NCBI RefSeq assembly: GCF_947500795.1
Contig: NZ_CANMTE010000003.1
Location: forward strand, 310,001 to 374,000
DNA length: 64,000 bases
Direction: 5' to 3'
Source of the DNA: an uncultured Gelidibacter sp.
GTDB taxonomy: Bacteria; Bacteroidota; Bacteroidia; Flavobacteriales; Flavobacteriaceae
The notes beneath the pieces are model-generated. The model was given only the letters and a program-made list of their open reading frames with translations. It was not told the DNA's origin and ran no database searches. The translations under genes were made by a program, and so were the position numbers. Below, in pieces: positions 27,340 through 36,534 of the stretch (its first letter is position 1; every line of letters begins with the position of its first letter).

Positions 27340-27358
27340 CTGATATAATAGATATCAG
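27340..27358. promoter_or_regulatory. Dyad between trkA and ubiE, possible operator
   Basis: CTGATAT, AATAG, ATATCAG is a perfect 7 bp inverted repeat. It lies 7 bases beyond the candidate trkA -33 and about 100 bases before the ubiE -7. No T run follows it, so it is not a terminator. Confidence 0.4.
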
Positions 27359-27459
27359 GCAATTCGCAACTTATGCTTTAGCAGTTATCCTCAGATTACA
27401 AATAAGAATACTGCGCCACTTTTCATAAGCGGATGACGCCTTAGCAATGAAAAAATATG

Positions 27460-27467
27460 TAATTTTG
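27460..27467 (+). promoter_or_regulatory. Candidate -7 element for ubiE/menG
   Basis: TAATTTTG matches TAnnTTTG, 14 bases ahead of the ATG at 27482. Confidence 0.4.
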
Positions 27468-27481
27468 CCAAAAATATTGGA

Positions 27482-28213
27482 ATGTCAGAAAAAGTAAAGC
27501 CGTATAAGGACAGTCAGTTGAACAAAAAGCAACAAGTTGCACAAATGTTTGACAATATTTCTAAGGAATACGATGGATTAAACCGTGTGATCTCTTTTGG
27601 AATAGACATCAAATGGCGTAAAAAGGTTGTTGACATTGTTGCAAAATCGAAACCTAAACGCATCTTGGATATTGCTACAGGAACTGGCGATTTAGCAATA
27701 AATTTAGCACAAACAGAGGCTCAAGAAATTATTGGTTTAGACATCAGTGACGGTATGCTTGAAGTTGGCCGCAAAAAGATTGCGGAAAAGAATTTGAGCG
27801 ATAAAATTAAAATGACACTCGGCGATTCTGAAAGCCTTCCATTTGAAGACAACAGTTTTGATGCCATTACAGTAGCATTTGGAGTGCGCAATTTTGAGCA
27901 TTTAGAGAAAGGACTTTCTGAAATTTTACGCGTCTTGAAACCTCAAGGCACTTTTGTGATCTTAGAAACTTCTGTGCCAACAAAAACACCTTTTAAACAA
28001 GGGTATAAGATTTATTCGAAATATATTTTGCCAACCATTGGAAAAATCTTCTCTAAGGACCGTTCAGCGTATTCCTATCTTAGCGAATCGGCATCCGTTT
28101 TTCCTTATGGTGAAGCCTTAAACAATATTTTAAGACAAATTGGGTTTAGTAATGTTGAGGATTTACCTCAAACGATGGGTGTCGCAACTATTTACACGGC
28201 TACCAAATCATAA
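27482..28213 (+). CDS. ubiE: Demethylmenaquinone methyltransferase
   Basis: UbiE/MenG carries out the last methylation in menaquinone synthesis. The 243-residue product has the family start [27 protein letters not shown] motif [14 protein letters not shown], the motif [15 protein letters not shown] and the family-specific [26 protein letters not shown], ending [12 protein letters not shown]. As Bacteroidota make menaquinone, the demethylmenaquinone reaction is the likely one; menaquinone is also the electron acceptor of the NQR pump at 5.6-11.8 kb. porT follows 28 bases later. Confidence 0.95.
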   Translation: MSEKVKPYKDSQLNKKQQVAQMFDNISKEYDGLNRVISFGIDIKWRKKVVDIVAKSKPKRILDIATGTGDLAINLAQTEAQEIIGLDISDGMLEVGRKKIAEKNLSDKIKMTLGDSESLPFEDNSFDAITVAFGVRNFEHLEKGLSEILRVLKPQGTFVILETSVPTKTPFKQGYKIYSKYILPTIGKIFSKDRSAYSYLSESASVFPYGEALNNILRQIGFSNVEDLPQTMGVATIYTATKS

Positions 28214-28241
28214 ACCTGAATTGAACCAGAACCTCAAAACA

Positions 28242-28964
28242 ATGAAAAGAACCGTCCTAATTATAGTGCTTTTATTAATGTATACGTCAGCATCCGCACA
28301 GTTATTCTCCAAAGAAAAAATTGTAAATCAAGAAAATTTTGATAAGGATTTTTTGACTTGGGGTTATTTTTTGGGATTCAATAGTTATGATTTTAAGTTT
28401 CAATATACTGCTGATCAAGCAAAAAATCCAGACATCCTTGTAGAAACCACCTTAGGTTTTAACGTAGGTCTTGTTGGAGATATGCGTATCAATGAGTATT
28501 TAAATTTACGTTTTGAGCCGGGTCTATACATCACCACGAGAAACCTACAATATGATGAAAGTTATTTTGCAGGACAGGAGTTTAACCAATTTGACTTAGT
28601 CCGTGAAGTAAAATCCACTTACATCCACTTCCCTTTACTTCTAAAGGCTTCTACCAAACGTATCAACAACTTTAAACCATTTGTGGTTGGCGGATTTTCC
28701 ACTGCTTTAAACCTATCAAGCAACGAAGAGAATCCTGATGATAATGATGCAGGCGAATTTAGAACCAAAAAAAATATGCTTTTTTATGAGTTAGGTTTTG
28801 GTATCGACTTTTATTTGGAGTGGTTTAAGTTTACGCCATCCATCAGAGGCATCTTTGCTATTAACGACGAATTGGTGAGAGATAACGATCCTAATAGTCC
28901 ATGGACAAGCAATATTGACAAAATGCAAACACGTGGAATATTCGTGAATTTCACATTTCAATAA
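28242..28964 (+). CDS. porT: PorT/SprT family type IX secretion outer membrane protein
   Basis: PorT (SprT in Flavobacterium) is an outer membrane beta-barrel needed for type IX secretion and gliding. From the ATG at 28242 the product is 240 residues with a signal peptide (VLIIVLLLMYTSASAQ), then YFLGFNSYDFKFQY and INEYLNLRFEPGLYIT, which fit this family, and strands up to the end VNFTFQ. The track frame starts at 28140 inside ubiE, but the signal peptide fixes the start at 28242. The ubiE-porT order is, from memory, common in Flavobacteriaceae. Confidence 0.87.
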   Translation: MKRTVLIIVLLLMYTSASAQLFSKEKIVNQENFDKDFLTWGYFLGFNSYDFKFQYTADQAKNPDILVETTLGFNVGLVGDMRINEYLNLRFEPGLYITTRNLQYDESYFAGQEFNQFDLVREVKSTYIHFPLLLKASTKRINNFKPFVVGGFSTALNLSSNEENPDDNDAGEFRTKKNMLFYELGFGIDFYLEWFKFTPSIRGIFAINDELVRDNDPNSPWTSNIDKMQTRGIFVNFTFQ

Positions 28965-29000
28965 CTTCGCAGAATTTCAGAACAAAGTAATCCGATTAAT

Positions 29001-29729
29001 TTAAGTCCGTCGTTTAAATTCACTTAACAAAACAGCCGTTGCTGTGGCGACATTCAAACTTTCAGTAGATTGGTGCGCGCTGAAACTTGGGATGCTAAGT
29101 CGGTCTTCAATCAGTTTTTCAACGTCAGCAGAAATTCCACTTCCTTCATTACCCATTATTAAAATGCCTTGTTCTGGCAATGTCGTTTCATAAACATTTG
29201 CACCGTCCATAAATGTACCAAACTTTTGAACTTTAGATTCCTTTAGGAATTCTTCTAAATTCAAATAACTCAAATGCACGCGTGTTAACGACCCCATAGT
29301 TGCCTGCACCACTTTCGGATTGTAACAATCTACCGTAGTTTCACTGCACACCAAATGCTCTATTCCAAACCAATCGCACAGCCTTATAATCGTTCCTAAA
29401 TTGCCCGGGTCACGCACATCGTCTAACGCGACAATTAATTTATCTGTAGAAACCGCCTTCGCAGGTGGAATTTCAAAAACAGCCAACACTTCCTGAGGCG
29501 TGGTCAACGCACTTATTTTTTTAAGTTCTGCGGTACTTATCAGACTAAAATGTTCTGCATCCACATCAAAATTATCATTCACAGCATACAAATGATGCAA
29601 CTTAAAAGAAGATCTCAAAAACTCATCCACCGCCTTTTTTCCTTCAACAGTAAATAACTGATGTTTTGAGCGTTGCTTTTTTTGTACAAGGCTCGTAATT
29701 AATTTTATTTGATTCTTTGTTAACATCAA
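29001..29729 (-). CDS. TrmH/SpoU family RNA 2'-O-methyltransferase
   Basis: SPOUT-fold enzymes methylate ribose 2'-OH in rRNA or tRNA. The 242-residue product has an N-terminal substrate domain (QLFTVEGKKAVDEFLRS) and the knotted SAM domain with motif 1 LDDVRDPGNLGTIIRLCDWFG, motif 2 ILIMGNEGSGIS and motif 3 LSIPSFSAHQSTESLNVATATAVLL. The target nucleotide is not inferable. Two ATG codons (29729 and 29726) are equally good starts. It is divergent from tamL. Confidence 0.92.
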   Translation of the reverse strand: MMLTKNQIKLITSLVQKKQRSKHQLFTVEGKKAVDEFLRSSFKLHHLYAVNDNFDVDAEHFSLISTAELKKISALTTPQEVLAVFEIPPAKAVSTDKLIVALDDVRDPGNLGTIIRLCDWFGIEHLVCSETTVDCYNPKVVQATMGSLTRVHLSYLNLEEFLKESKVQKFGTFMDGANVYETTLPEQGILIMGNEGSGISADVEKLIEDRLSIPSFSAHQSTESLNVATATAVLLSEFKRRT

Positions 29730-29781
29730 AATCTATTTACTTTTGTTACGTTATTTATTCCAATTAAGGATTTATTTAATG

Positions 29782-29814
29782 TTTGTTTTACCACCTATAA
29801 AAACAGTAAATTTG
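29782..29814 (+). promoter_or_regulatory. Candidate tamL promoter with both -33 and -7 elements
   Basis: TTTG at 29782-29785, 21 bases, TAAATTTG at 29807-29814: one of the two best full matches to the Bacteroidota promoter in the window. Confidence 0.55.
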
Positions 29815-29843
29815 AGCTCATCAACACTTATGTCAATTTCTCT

Positions 29844-32378
29844 TTGAAACTTAAGGTAGCAAAAATATCATTTATTACGACACTATTCATAATGTTGTCT
29901 TCCTGCAATGCCGTAAAACGCCTTAGCAGTGATGAATATTTGTTAATGAATAACAACGTGCATGTCAATGGTAAGAAAAACAATACGGACGCACTCAATA
30001 GTTTGTTATACCAGAAACCTAATGGGAAATTCCCGCTTTTCGGCATTCCTATAAGACTTCATATTTACAATCTTGCAAGACCAAACATTGATTCAATTTT
30101 AGACGCCAAATACAGAAATCCTGAAGACCCTAAAACAGGTCTCAAAAATTTCCTATCCTTAAAACAATACGAAGCTTTAGTCAATTCTAAAAGCAAATTT
30201 AATAGTTGGCTGAAAACTACAGGAGAGCCTCCTGTAATTATCAACACTGCAAAAGCTGATAAATCGACCGCAAATCTAAAAACCTATTATTATAAAAATG
30301 GGTGGTTCAATGCCGATGCTTCCTACAAGATAGATACTGTAGACACTAAAAAAGGTGAATTAAATTTTCATGTAAAAACTGGTGATCCCTATTATTTAGA
30401 TTCTATCCGAACTAAAATATATTCGCCAGTTATTGATACGCTTTACAAAACCATTAAAAAGAATTCCCTTCTTGTAAAAGGTGATCAGTTTAAAGAAATC
30501 AATTACACCAATGAGCGGGACCGAATGACAACCGAATTACGTAATTCTGGCCTCTATCATTTTGCCCAAGATTACATCACCTTTGAACTCGATACTATTG
30601 GCACCAACAAAAAGGTCAACACGGATATCATTGTACAAAACAGGATCATCAGATATGACGATTCCATTGAAGTAAAACCATTTAAGGTTTACAAGATTAA
30701 GGATGTGAATATTTTTACGGATGATGCCTATCAAAATAAGGGTCTTAAACCTACAGATACCATAAACTACAAAGGGTTTAACATTTACAGTTACGGCCGA
30801 TCGAAATACCGTGCAAAAGCGCTGACAGACGCTGTTTTTATTACAAAAGGTGCGCTTTTTAAAGACCTGAACAGAACCAGAACTTATCGTCATTTAAGTG
30901 AATTACGCACCTTCAAATATCCTAATATTGAATATGTAGAAAACGAAATAGACACAACTTTAACGGCTAATATCTATTTAATTCCGAAGAAAAAATTCGG
31001 GTTGAATTTTAACGCCGAAGTATCTCAAAGTAATATCCAAACGGTTGGTTTTGCTTTTAGCGGCGGACTTTTAATACGTAATGTGTTTAGAGGTGCAGAA
31101 ACACTAGAAGTTTCTGGATTAGGTTCGATTGGTGCTTCAAAAGATGCTAAAAATAATAATGACGCCTTTTTTGATATAACGGAAGTTGGAGCGACAGTAA
31201 AACTCACCATTCCGCGATTGTTTTTTCCTTTAAATACGGAGAAGGTCATTCCGAAATTCATGTCGCCAAGCACCAGAATTAGTGCTGCCGCAACAAGTCA
31301 GCGTAACATCGGGTTGGATAAGCAAACCCTATCTGGCGTGTTAAGTTATAATTGGTATCCTAATCAAAAAGTGACCAATACTTTAGATCTTTTTAATGTT
31401 CAGTTCGTAAAAAACTTAAACGTGGACAACTATTTTGGCGTGTATCAAAACTCGTTCAACAGTCTGAATAGTATTGCTAAAAACATCAACTATATTGATA
31501 AAAGTGAGAATTTGAGCATTCCTACTGGGGCCAATCAATTTATTGCTGACGTTCTTAATAATGAGACATCACTCTCTCCAAATGACGAAAATTACTCGAC
31601 CATTAGTAATATTGATCAAAGGAAAACAAGATTGACGGAAAACAACCTTATTATTTCCTCGAGTTTTAATTACGTCAAAAACAGAAGAGAAAATATTTTT
31701 GACAATGATTTTTCTATAGTCAGATTTCGAGTAGAGTTTGCTGGAAACATCTTATCTAGCCTCGCCAATATTGCAGGAGCCACTAAAAATGCAAATGATC
31801 GTTATGATATTTTTGGAGTTGCCTTTTCGCAATACACCAAAACCGAATTAGATTATGTGAAGTACTGGGATTTAGGAAAAAAGAATGTGCTTGCCGTCCG
31901 TAGTTATTTTGGAATTGCCGTGCCTTATGGCAATTCTGAAAACATTCCTTTCTCAAAAAGTTTCTTTGCCGGCGGACCAAATGACAACCGTGCGTGGACC
32001 GCTTATAATTTAGGTCCGGGAAGTTTAAAATCGACCAACGAATTTAATGAGGCCAACTTTAAATTACATTTCAGTGCAGAACAGCGTTTCAACCTTTTCG
32101 GCTCATTATTTGGCGCTTTCTTTGTTGATGCAGGGAATATCTGGAACGTATTTGATAACGTCACTGATGATGCTCAAACCTTCGATGGCTTTAGCTCCTT
32201 AAAAGACATTGCCGTCGGTTCAGGGTTTGGTTTGCGCTATGATTTTAGCTTTTTCGTGCTGAGAGGTGATATTGGCTTTAAAACCTATGACCCATCCTAC
32301 AATTTAGGAGACCGTTGGTTTAAGGATTACAACTTTAGTAATGCCGTATTTAATATCGGTATCAACTATCCTTTCTAA
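29844..32378 (+). CDS. tamL: TamL, Omp85-family outer membrane lipoprotein, TTG start
   Basis: TamL is the lipid-anchored Bacteroidota form of TamA, an Omp85 protein helping assemble or traffic outer membrane components. The 844-residue product has a lipobox MLSSC near residue 20, then NAVKRLSSDEYLLMNNNVHVNG typical of the group, POTRA-like modules (YYKNGWFNADASYKID, FKVYKIKDVNIF), and a C-terminal barrel with the surface motif SFFAGGPNDNRAWTAYNLGPG and the terminal INYPF ending in Phe. The only start ahead of the signal sequence is the TTG at 29844; I found no in-frame ATG in the 70 bases before it. No tamB follows, unlike in many relatives. Confidence 0.9.
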   Translation: MKLKVAKISFITTLFIMLSSCNAVKRLSSDEYLLMNNNVHVNGKKNNTDALNSLLYQKPNGKFPLFGIPIRLHIYNLARPNIDSILDAKYRNPEDPKTGLKNFLSLKQYEALVNSKSKFNSWLKTTGEPPVIINTAKADKSTANLKTYYYKNGWFNADASYKIDTVDTKKGELNFHVKTGDPYYLDSIRTKIYSPVIDTLYKTIKKNSLLVKGDQFKEINYTNERDRMTTELRNSGLYHFAQDYITFELDTIGTNKKVNTDIIVQNRIIRYDDSIEVKPFKVYKIKDVNIFTDDAYQNKGLKPTDTINYKGFNIYSYGRSKYRAKALTDAVFITKGALFKDLNRTRTYRHLSELRTFKYPNIEYVENEIDTTLTANIYLIPKKKFGLNFNAEVSQSNIQTVGFAFSGGLLIRNVFRGAETLEVSGLGSIGASKDAKNNNDAFFDITEVGATVKLTIPRLFFPLNTEKVIPKFMSPSTRISAAATSQRNIGLDKQTLSGVLSYNWYPNQKVTNTLDLFNVQFVKNLNVDNYFGVYQNSFNSLNSIAKNINYIDKSENLSIPTGANQFIADVLNNETSLSPNDENYSTISNIDQRKTRLTENNLIISSSFNYVKNRRENIFDNDFSIVRFRVEFAGNILSSLANIAGATKNANDRYDIFGVAFSQYTKTELDYVKYWDLGKKNVLAVRSYFGIAVPYGNSENIPFSKSFFAGGPNDNRAWTAYNLGPGSLKSTNEFNEANFKLHFSAEQRFNLFGSLFGAFFVDAGNIWNVFDNVTDDAQTFDGFSSLKDIAVGSGFGLRYDFSFFVLRGDIGFKTYDPSYNLGDRWFKDYNFSNAVFNIGINYPF

Positions 32379-32603
32379 GCGAAGCATTAACTGCGAATCT
32401 TCTATAATAACCCATCACTTCATCGTGATTAAATCTACATGGATTCATTTTCGCTCCCATCCATCGCTTAAAATTCAGTGATAACTCAGAATAGATTTTC
32501 ACAACAAAACAAATGCCTGATACTATAAGGTTTTCGCCAATTCAATTGTAATGCGTTTATAAAAAACAGCAGCCACAAACTCTTAATTTAGCTTTAATTT
32601 CAT

Positions 32604-32611
32604 TATTTTTG
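32604..32611 (+). promoter_or_regulatory. Candidate -7 element for fbaA
   Basis: TATTTTTG matches TAnnTTTG, 24 bases ahead of the ATG at 32636, and overlaps the extended start at 32609, which I therefore reject. Confidence 0.4.
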
Positions 32612-32635
32612 AAATTAATTAAACAACTAAACATT

Positions 32636-33703
32636 ATGAGTCACAACATAAAACCAGGAGTTGCAACAGGCAAAGAGGTACAAGCCATTTTTAAACTTGC
32701 AAAAGAAAAAAACTTTGCTTTACCAGCAGTTAACGTTATCGGATCCAACAGTATCAATGGTGTATTAGAAACTGCAGCAGCATTAAACGCTCCAGTAATC
32801 ATTCAATTTTCAAATGGAGGCGCTATTTTTAACGCAGGTAAAGGCTTGAGCAACGACGGACAAAAAGCAGCCATCGCAGGTGCTGTTGCCGGTGCAAAGC
32901 ACGTTCACTTAATGGCAGAAGCTTATGGTGTTCCTGTAATTTTACATACGGACCATTGTGCAAAAAAATTATTGCCTTGGATTGACGGCCTTTTAGATGC
33001 CAGCGAAAAGCATTTTGAAGAAACTGGAAAGCCGTTATACAGCTCACATATGATTGATCTTTCCGAAGAGCCAATTGAAGAAAACATCGAAATCTGTAAA
33101 CAATACCTAAAGCGCATGAGCAAAATGGGAATGACTTTAGAGATAGAGTTAGGTATTACTGGTGGTGAAGAAGATGGTGTAGACAACACTGATGTTGATG
33201 ATTCAAAATTATATACGCAACCAGAAGAAGTTGCTTACGCTTATGAAGAATTAAGTAAAGTAAGTGACCAATTCACCATTGCTGCAGCTTTCGGAAACGT
33301 GCATGGTGTTTACAAACCAGGAAACGTAAAACTGACTCCGAAAATCCTTAAAAATTCTCAAGAATTTTTATCTAATAAGCACGGTGTGCCTCATAACCAC
33401 ATCGATTTTGTATTCCATGGTGGATCAGGATCTAGTGTTGAAGAAATTAGAGAAGCTATCGGTTACGGCGTCATCAAAATGAATATTGATACCGATATGC
33501 AATATGCATTTATGACTGGTGTTCGTGATTACTTCTCAGACAAAGAAGCTTACCTTAAATCTCAAATTGGAAGTCCTGACGGCGAAGATTCTCCAAACAA
33601 AAAGTATTATGACCCAAGAGTTTGGCTAAGAAAAGGCGAAGAAACATTTGTTGAGAGATTAAAAAAGGCATTTGAAGATTTAAATAACGTAAATACTTTA
33701 TAA
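32636..33703 (+). CDS. fbaA: Class II fructose-bisphosphate aldolase
   Basis: This zinc enzyme splits fructose 1,6-bisphosphate into two triose phosphates in glycolysis and forms it in gluconeogenesis. From the ATG at 32636 the product is 355 residues, the size of class IIA enzymes. Zinc ligands are in ILHTDHCAKK, in AAFGNVHGVYKPG and in DFVFHGGSGSS; MNIDTDMQYAF is the phosphate-binding segment. accD follows 115 bases downstream with its own promoter word overlapping the fbaA stop. Confidence 0.96.
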   Translation: MSHNIKPGVATGKEVQAIFKLAKEKNFALPAVNVIGSNSINGVLETAAALNAPVIIQFSNGGAIFNAGKGLSNDGQKAAIAGAVAGAKHVHLMAEAYGVPVILHTDHCAKKLLPWIDGLLDASEKHFEETGKPLYSSHMIDLSEEPIEENIEICKQYLKRMSKMGMTLEIELGITGGEEDGVDNTDVDDSKLYTQPEEVAYAYEELSKVSDQFTIAAAFGNVHGVYKPGNVKLTPKILKNSQEFLSNKHGVPHNHIDFVFHGGSGSSVEEIREAIGYGVIKMNIDTDMQYAFMTGVRDYFSDKEAYLKSQIGSPDGEDSPNKKYYDPRVWLRKGEETFVERLKKAFEDLNNVNTL

Positions 33704-33708
33704 CTTTG
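33701..33708 (+). promoter_or_regulatory. Candidate -7 element for accD overlapping the fbaA stop
   Basis: TAACTTTG matches TAnnTTTG. Its TAA is the fbaA stop codon. It would give accD a leader of about 100 bases. Confidence 0.35.
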
Positions 33709-33715
33709 CACCGAT

Positions 33716-33742
33716 GTTTTAGACGATTTTTAAGTCTGAAAC
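33716..33742 (+). promoter_or_regulatory. Leader hairpin upstream of accD
   Basis: GTTTTAGAC, nine-base loop, GTCTGAAAC pairs over 9 positions with one G-T pair. No T run follows, so it is not a classical terminator. Confidence 0.35.
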
Positions 33743-33818
33743 GTTAAAGAATTTAAAGTAATTAAAGTTATAATCATAAGAGTTTTGCTGTTGCGAAACT
33801 ATAAAATCATACATCAAT

Positions 33819-34676
33819 ATGTCTTGGTTTAAAAGAAAAACTAAAGGAATTACCACTACTACCGAGGAGAAGAAAGACACACCAAAAGGCTTGTGGTACA
33901 AATCTCCAACGGGTAAAATTATAGATACTGAAGAGCTAGAGAAAAATTTCTTTGTGAGTCCTGAAGACGGCTATCATGTTAGAATTGGAAGCAAGGAGTA
34001 TTTTCAAATTCTGTTTGACGACAATGAATTCAAGGAACTAGATCCTAATTTATCATCTAGAGATCCTTTAAAATTTGAGGATACCAAAAAATATCCGGAC
34101 CGTTTAAAAGCTGCACAAGCTAAGACCAACCTTAAAGATGCCGTACGTTGCGCTGTTGGGAAGTCTAAAGGAAAGAATATTGTTGTAGCCTGTATGGATT
34201 TCGCCTTTATTGGTGGTTCTATGGGAAGCGTTGTTGGTGAAAAGATTGCTCGCGCTGGCGAATATGCGTTGAAGAAAAAACTGCCTTTTGTGATTATTTC
34301 AAAATCTGGTGGTGCACGTATGCAAGAAGCAGCATTATCCTTAATGCAATTGGCCAAAACATCGGCTAAATTGGCGCAATTGGCTGATGCAGGAATTCCT
34401 TACATTTCGTTATGTACAGACCCAACAACAGGAGGAACAACCGCTTCTTTTGCAATGTTGGGAGACATCAATATCAGTGAACCTGGTGCTCTAATTGGTT
34501 TTGCAGGACCTCGTGTTGTAAGAGACACAACAGGTCAGGAATTACCAGAAGATTTCCAAACTGCTGAGTTTTTATTGGAACACGGCTTTTTAGATTTTAT
34601 CACGGAACGTAAAGATTTGAAGAACAAAATCAACCAATACATTGATTTGATCACCAATCAACCGTTACGAGCATAA
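33819..34676 (+). CDS. accD: Acetyl-CoA carboxylase carboxyltransferase subunit beta, without zinc-ribbon cysteines
   Basis: AccD with AccA transfers the carboxyl group from biotin to acetyl-CoA, the committed step of fatty acid synthesis. The 285-residue product has the crotonase-like carboxyltransferase core: [38 protein letters not shown] and [16 protein letters not shown]. In E. coli the N-terminus holds a four-cysteine zinc ribbon. Here the matching stretch (residues 26-55, YKSPTGK and [12 protein letters not shown]) keeps the spacing and the His-x-Arg end but has Ser, Gly, Ser and Asp where the cysteines would be. No accA is in the window. Confidence 0.94.
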   Translation: MSWFKRKTKGITTTTEEKKDTPKGLWYKSPTGKIIDTEELEKNFFVSPEDGYHVRIGSKEYFQILFDDNEFKELDPNLSSRDPLKFEDTKKYPDRLKAAQAKTNLKDAVRCAVGKSKGKNIVVACMDFAFIGGSMGSVVGEKIARAGEYALKKKLPFVIISKSGGARMQEAALSLMQLAKTSAKLAQLADAGIPYISLCTDPTTGGTTASFAMLGDINISEPGALIGFAGPRVVRDTTGQELPEDFQTAEFLLEHGFLDFITERKDLKNKINQYIDLITNQPLRA

Positions 34677-34698
34677 ACGAAGCGTTTTAAAATAAATG

Positions 34699-34745
34699 TG
34701 CCACACTTACAAGAAGATTTTTTCTAGTTAGTGTGGCATTTTTTA
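34699..34745 (+). terminator. Intrinsic terminator after accD
   Basis: TGCCACACT and AGTGTGGCA form a perfect 9 bp stem with a 22-base loop, followed by six T. Confidence 0.8.
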
Positions 34746-34764
34746 TGAGGTCACTTTGCTTAAT

Positions 34765-35874
34765 TCAAGCTTTCATAAGGGCGACTTTAAAGGTTGAACC
34801 CACACCTACTTGACTTTCAACTGTAATTTTACCACCCATACTGTCTACATGATTTTTGGTAATAAACAATCCAATTCCTCTAGCATCCTCTCGCTTATGG
34901 AAGGTTTTCTTAAATTGAAAGAGTTCATACTGATGGGCATCCAAATTAATTCCCAAACCATTATCTTCAACCTCCAACACAACAATGTCTGCCGTTTCCT
35001 TTATCCCTAACTTCACATAAGACTGCCGTTCCTTCGAACTGTATTTTATGGCGTTGGACAAGAGATTGAGAATTACACTGTCCAGATACACCGGGATAGC
35101 CAAAACATGTATGGGGTCTTTAATAGTATTGATAATCTCACAGCCTTCATGACGGGCAATGGCATTTATGTTATAAATAGCACTTTCTACAAACTGTTTT
35201 AAATTTAAAGGTGTTAATTTTCCTTTTGCTGAAAAGTCTGCCTGCCTAACTTCATTGAGATTTGAGATGGTATTTTCAAGTTGACACAGTGCTTCTTTAA
35301 GCATTATAAAATTGTTATCATGCTTAATATCTTCAAGTTCTTCCTCCATGAAACCTGAAATAACGCTTAAATTTCCGAGGTGAGTTCTTATGTCGTGGGT
35401 AGCGATGTGTGCAAAATCCTTAAGCCTTTCATTTTGGATGTTAGCAATATTGGTGATGGCATTCATCTGCCCCAACATTTCCTTCTGTTTTGTAATGTCA
35501 ACCATCTGAAATATAAAATAAAGCGGACTTTCTCCAGCTTCAGTAGTTTCTCCATATTCTAACGAGACCGATGAAAGTCCCCAAATCAACCGACCTGTCT
35601 TATGGAAATAGCGTTTTTCAATTTGATATTGATCGATGTCGCCCTTCAACAATTGTCCTAACTGTTCCATATCTACATCTACATCTTCCTTATGGGTAAT
35701 ATCAGGAAATGTCATCGTATAAAATTCATCTTCGGAATAGCCTAATAGATTCATTAGACTCTGATTCACCTTAACCCACCTAAAATCCAATCCAACAATA
35801 GCAATTCCATTGGGAGCATGGTCAAATATATTTTCGAACAGCTTATCCTTAATGTTAACGAGATGTGACGGCAT
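34765..35874 (-). CDS. PAS-domain sensor histidine kinase, soluble
   Basis: The 369-residue protein has no membrane segment. It starts with a PAS domain (residues ~10-115: FENIFDHAPNGIAIVGLDFRWVKVN, LLGYSEDEF) plus PAC (YFIFQMVDITKQKE), then a dimerisation helix with the phospho-acceptor His in IATHDIRTHLGNL near 158, and an ATPase domain with N box NLLSNAIKYSS, G1 VEDNGLGIN and G2 ARGIGLFITKNHV. The H box reads HDIRTH where most kinases have HExRxP; variants of this kind occur in Bacteroidota. No response regulator is adjacent, so partner and signal are unknown. Confidence 0.9.
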   Translation of the reverse strand: MPSHLVNIKDKLFENIFDHAPNGIAIVGLDFRWVKVNQSLMNLLGYSEDEFYTMTFPDITHKEDVDVDMEQLGQLLKGDIDQYQIEKRYFHKTGRLIWGLSSVSLEYGETTEAGESPLYFIFQMVDITKQKEMLGQMNAITNIANIQNERLKDFAHIATHDIRTHLGNLSVISGFMEEELEDIKHDNNFIMLKEALCQLENTISNLNEVRQADFSAKGKLTPLNLKQFVESAIYNINAIARHEGCEIINTIKDPIHVLAIPVYLDSVILNLLSNAIKYSSKERQSYVKLGIKETADIVVLEVEDNGLGINLDAHQYELFQFKKTFHKREDARGIGLFITKNHVDSMGGKITVESQVGVGSTFKVALMKA

Positions 35875-36013
35875 AATATTAGGGTATATCGCTTAAAATT
35901 AAACAACTACGACTAACACTTTTAACCCAATTCCAAATAATTGTATCGGCATTACCTTGCTCAGAAATCGATTAAATTATCTGCACAAGCATTATTCATA
36001 TTATAATAATCAC

Positions 36014-36021
36014 TATATTTG
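36014..36021 (+). promoter_or_regulatory. Candidate -7 element for rpsO
   Basis: TATATTTG matches TAnnTTTG, 54 bases ahead of the ATG at 36076, and overlaps the extended start at 36019. Confidence 0.45.
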
Positions 36022-36075
36022 CAGCTTGATTCGAAAACCGAGTCGTACATAACAATCATTTACAACAATATTAGC

Positions 36076-36345
36076 ATGTATTTAGATCAAAAAGAAAAAG
36101 AAGAAATCTTTACAAAACATGGTAAAGGTGCAAAAGACACAGGTTCTGCAGAAGGGCAAATCGCTTTATTCACTTACAGAATCAATCATTTAACTGAACA
36201 TTTAAAAAGAAATCGTAAAGATTACAATACTGAGCGTTCATTAGTAAAATTAGTAGGTAAGCGTCGTGCTTTACTCGATTATCTAACTAAAAAGGATATC
36301 TTAAGATACCGTGCTATCGTTAAAGAATTAGGATTAAGAAAATAA
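36076..36345 (+). CDS. rpsO: 30S ribosomal protein S15
   Basis: S15 binds 16S rRNA at a three-way junction in the central domain of the small subunit. From the ATG at 36076 the product is exactly 89 residues, the standard length, with KDTGSAEGQIALFTYRI, HLTEHLKRNRKDYNTER and LVGKRRALLDYL all typical. It is followed by a terminator hairpin and then pnp, the classic rpsO-pnp order. Confidence 0.98.
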   Translation: MYLDQKEKEEIFTKHGKGAKDTGSAEGQIALFTYRINHLTEHLKRNRKDYNTERSLVKLVGKRRALLDYLTKKDILRYRAIVKELGLRK

Positions 36346-36356
36346 TCACTATAAAG

Positions 36357-36380
36357 ACCACGCCTTTCAGCGTGGTTTTT
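36357..36380 (+). terminator. Intrinsic terminator between rpsO and pnp
   Basis: ACCACGC, six-base loop, GCGTGGT then TTTTT. Partial read-through into pnp is known for this arrangement elsewhere. Confidence 0.85.
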
Positions 36381-36534
36381 TGTTACCATATCACTCAAGC
36401 GTAAGAGTTTAAAAATCGCAAATAAGAAGCGAATTCCGAAAATAGGTTCGGGACTAAAAGGTTTTTCATTGGTCAACACACAACACTACACAACAACAAC
36501 ACAACGACCATTGTTTAATTAGAATTAAAAAATT

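Noticed and set aside
36381-36534. Possible tRNA or riboswitch between rpsO and pnp because of GGTTCGGGA-like words
   Set aside because: No cloverleaf or acceptor stem can be formed; the region is a leader with a CA-rich stretch.
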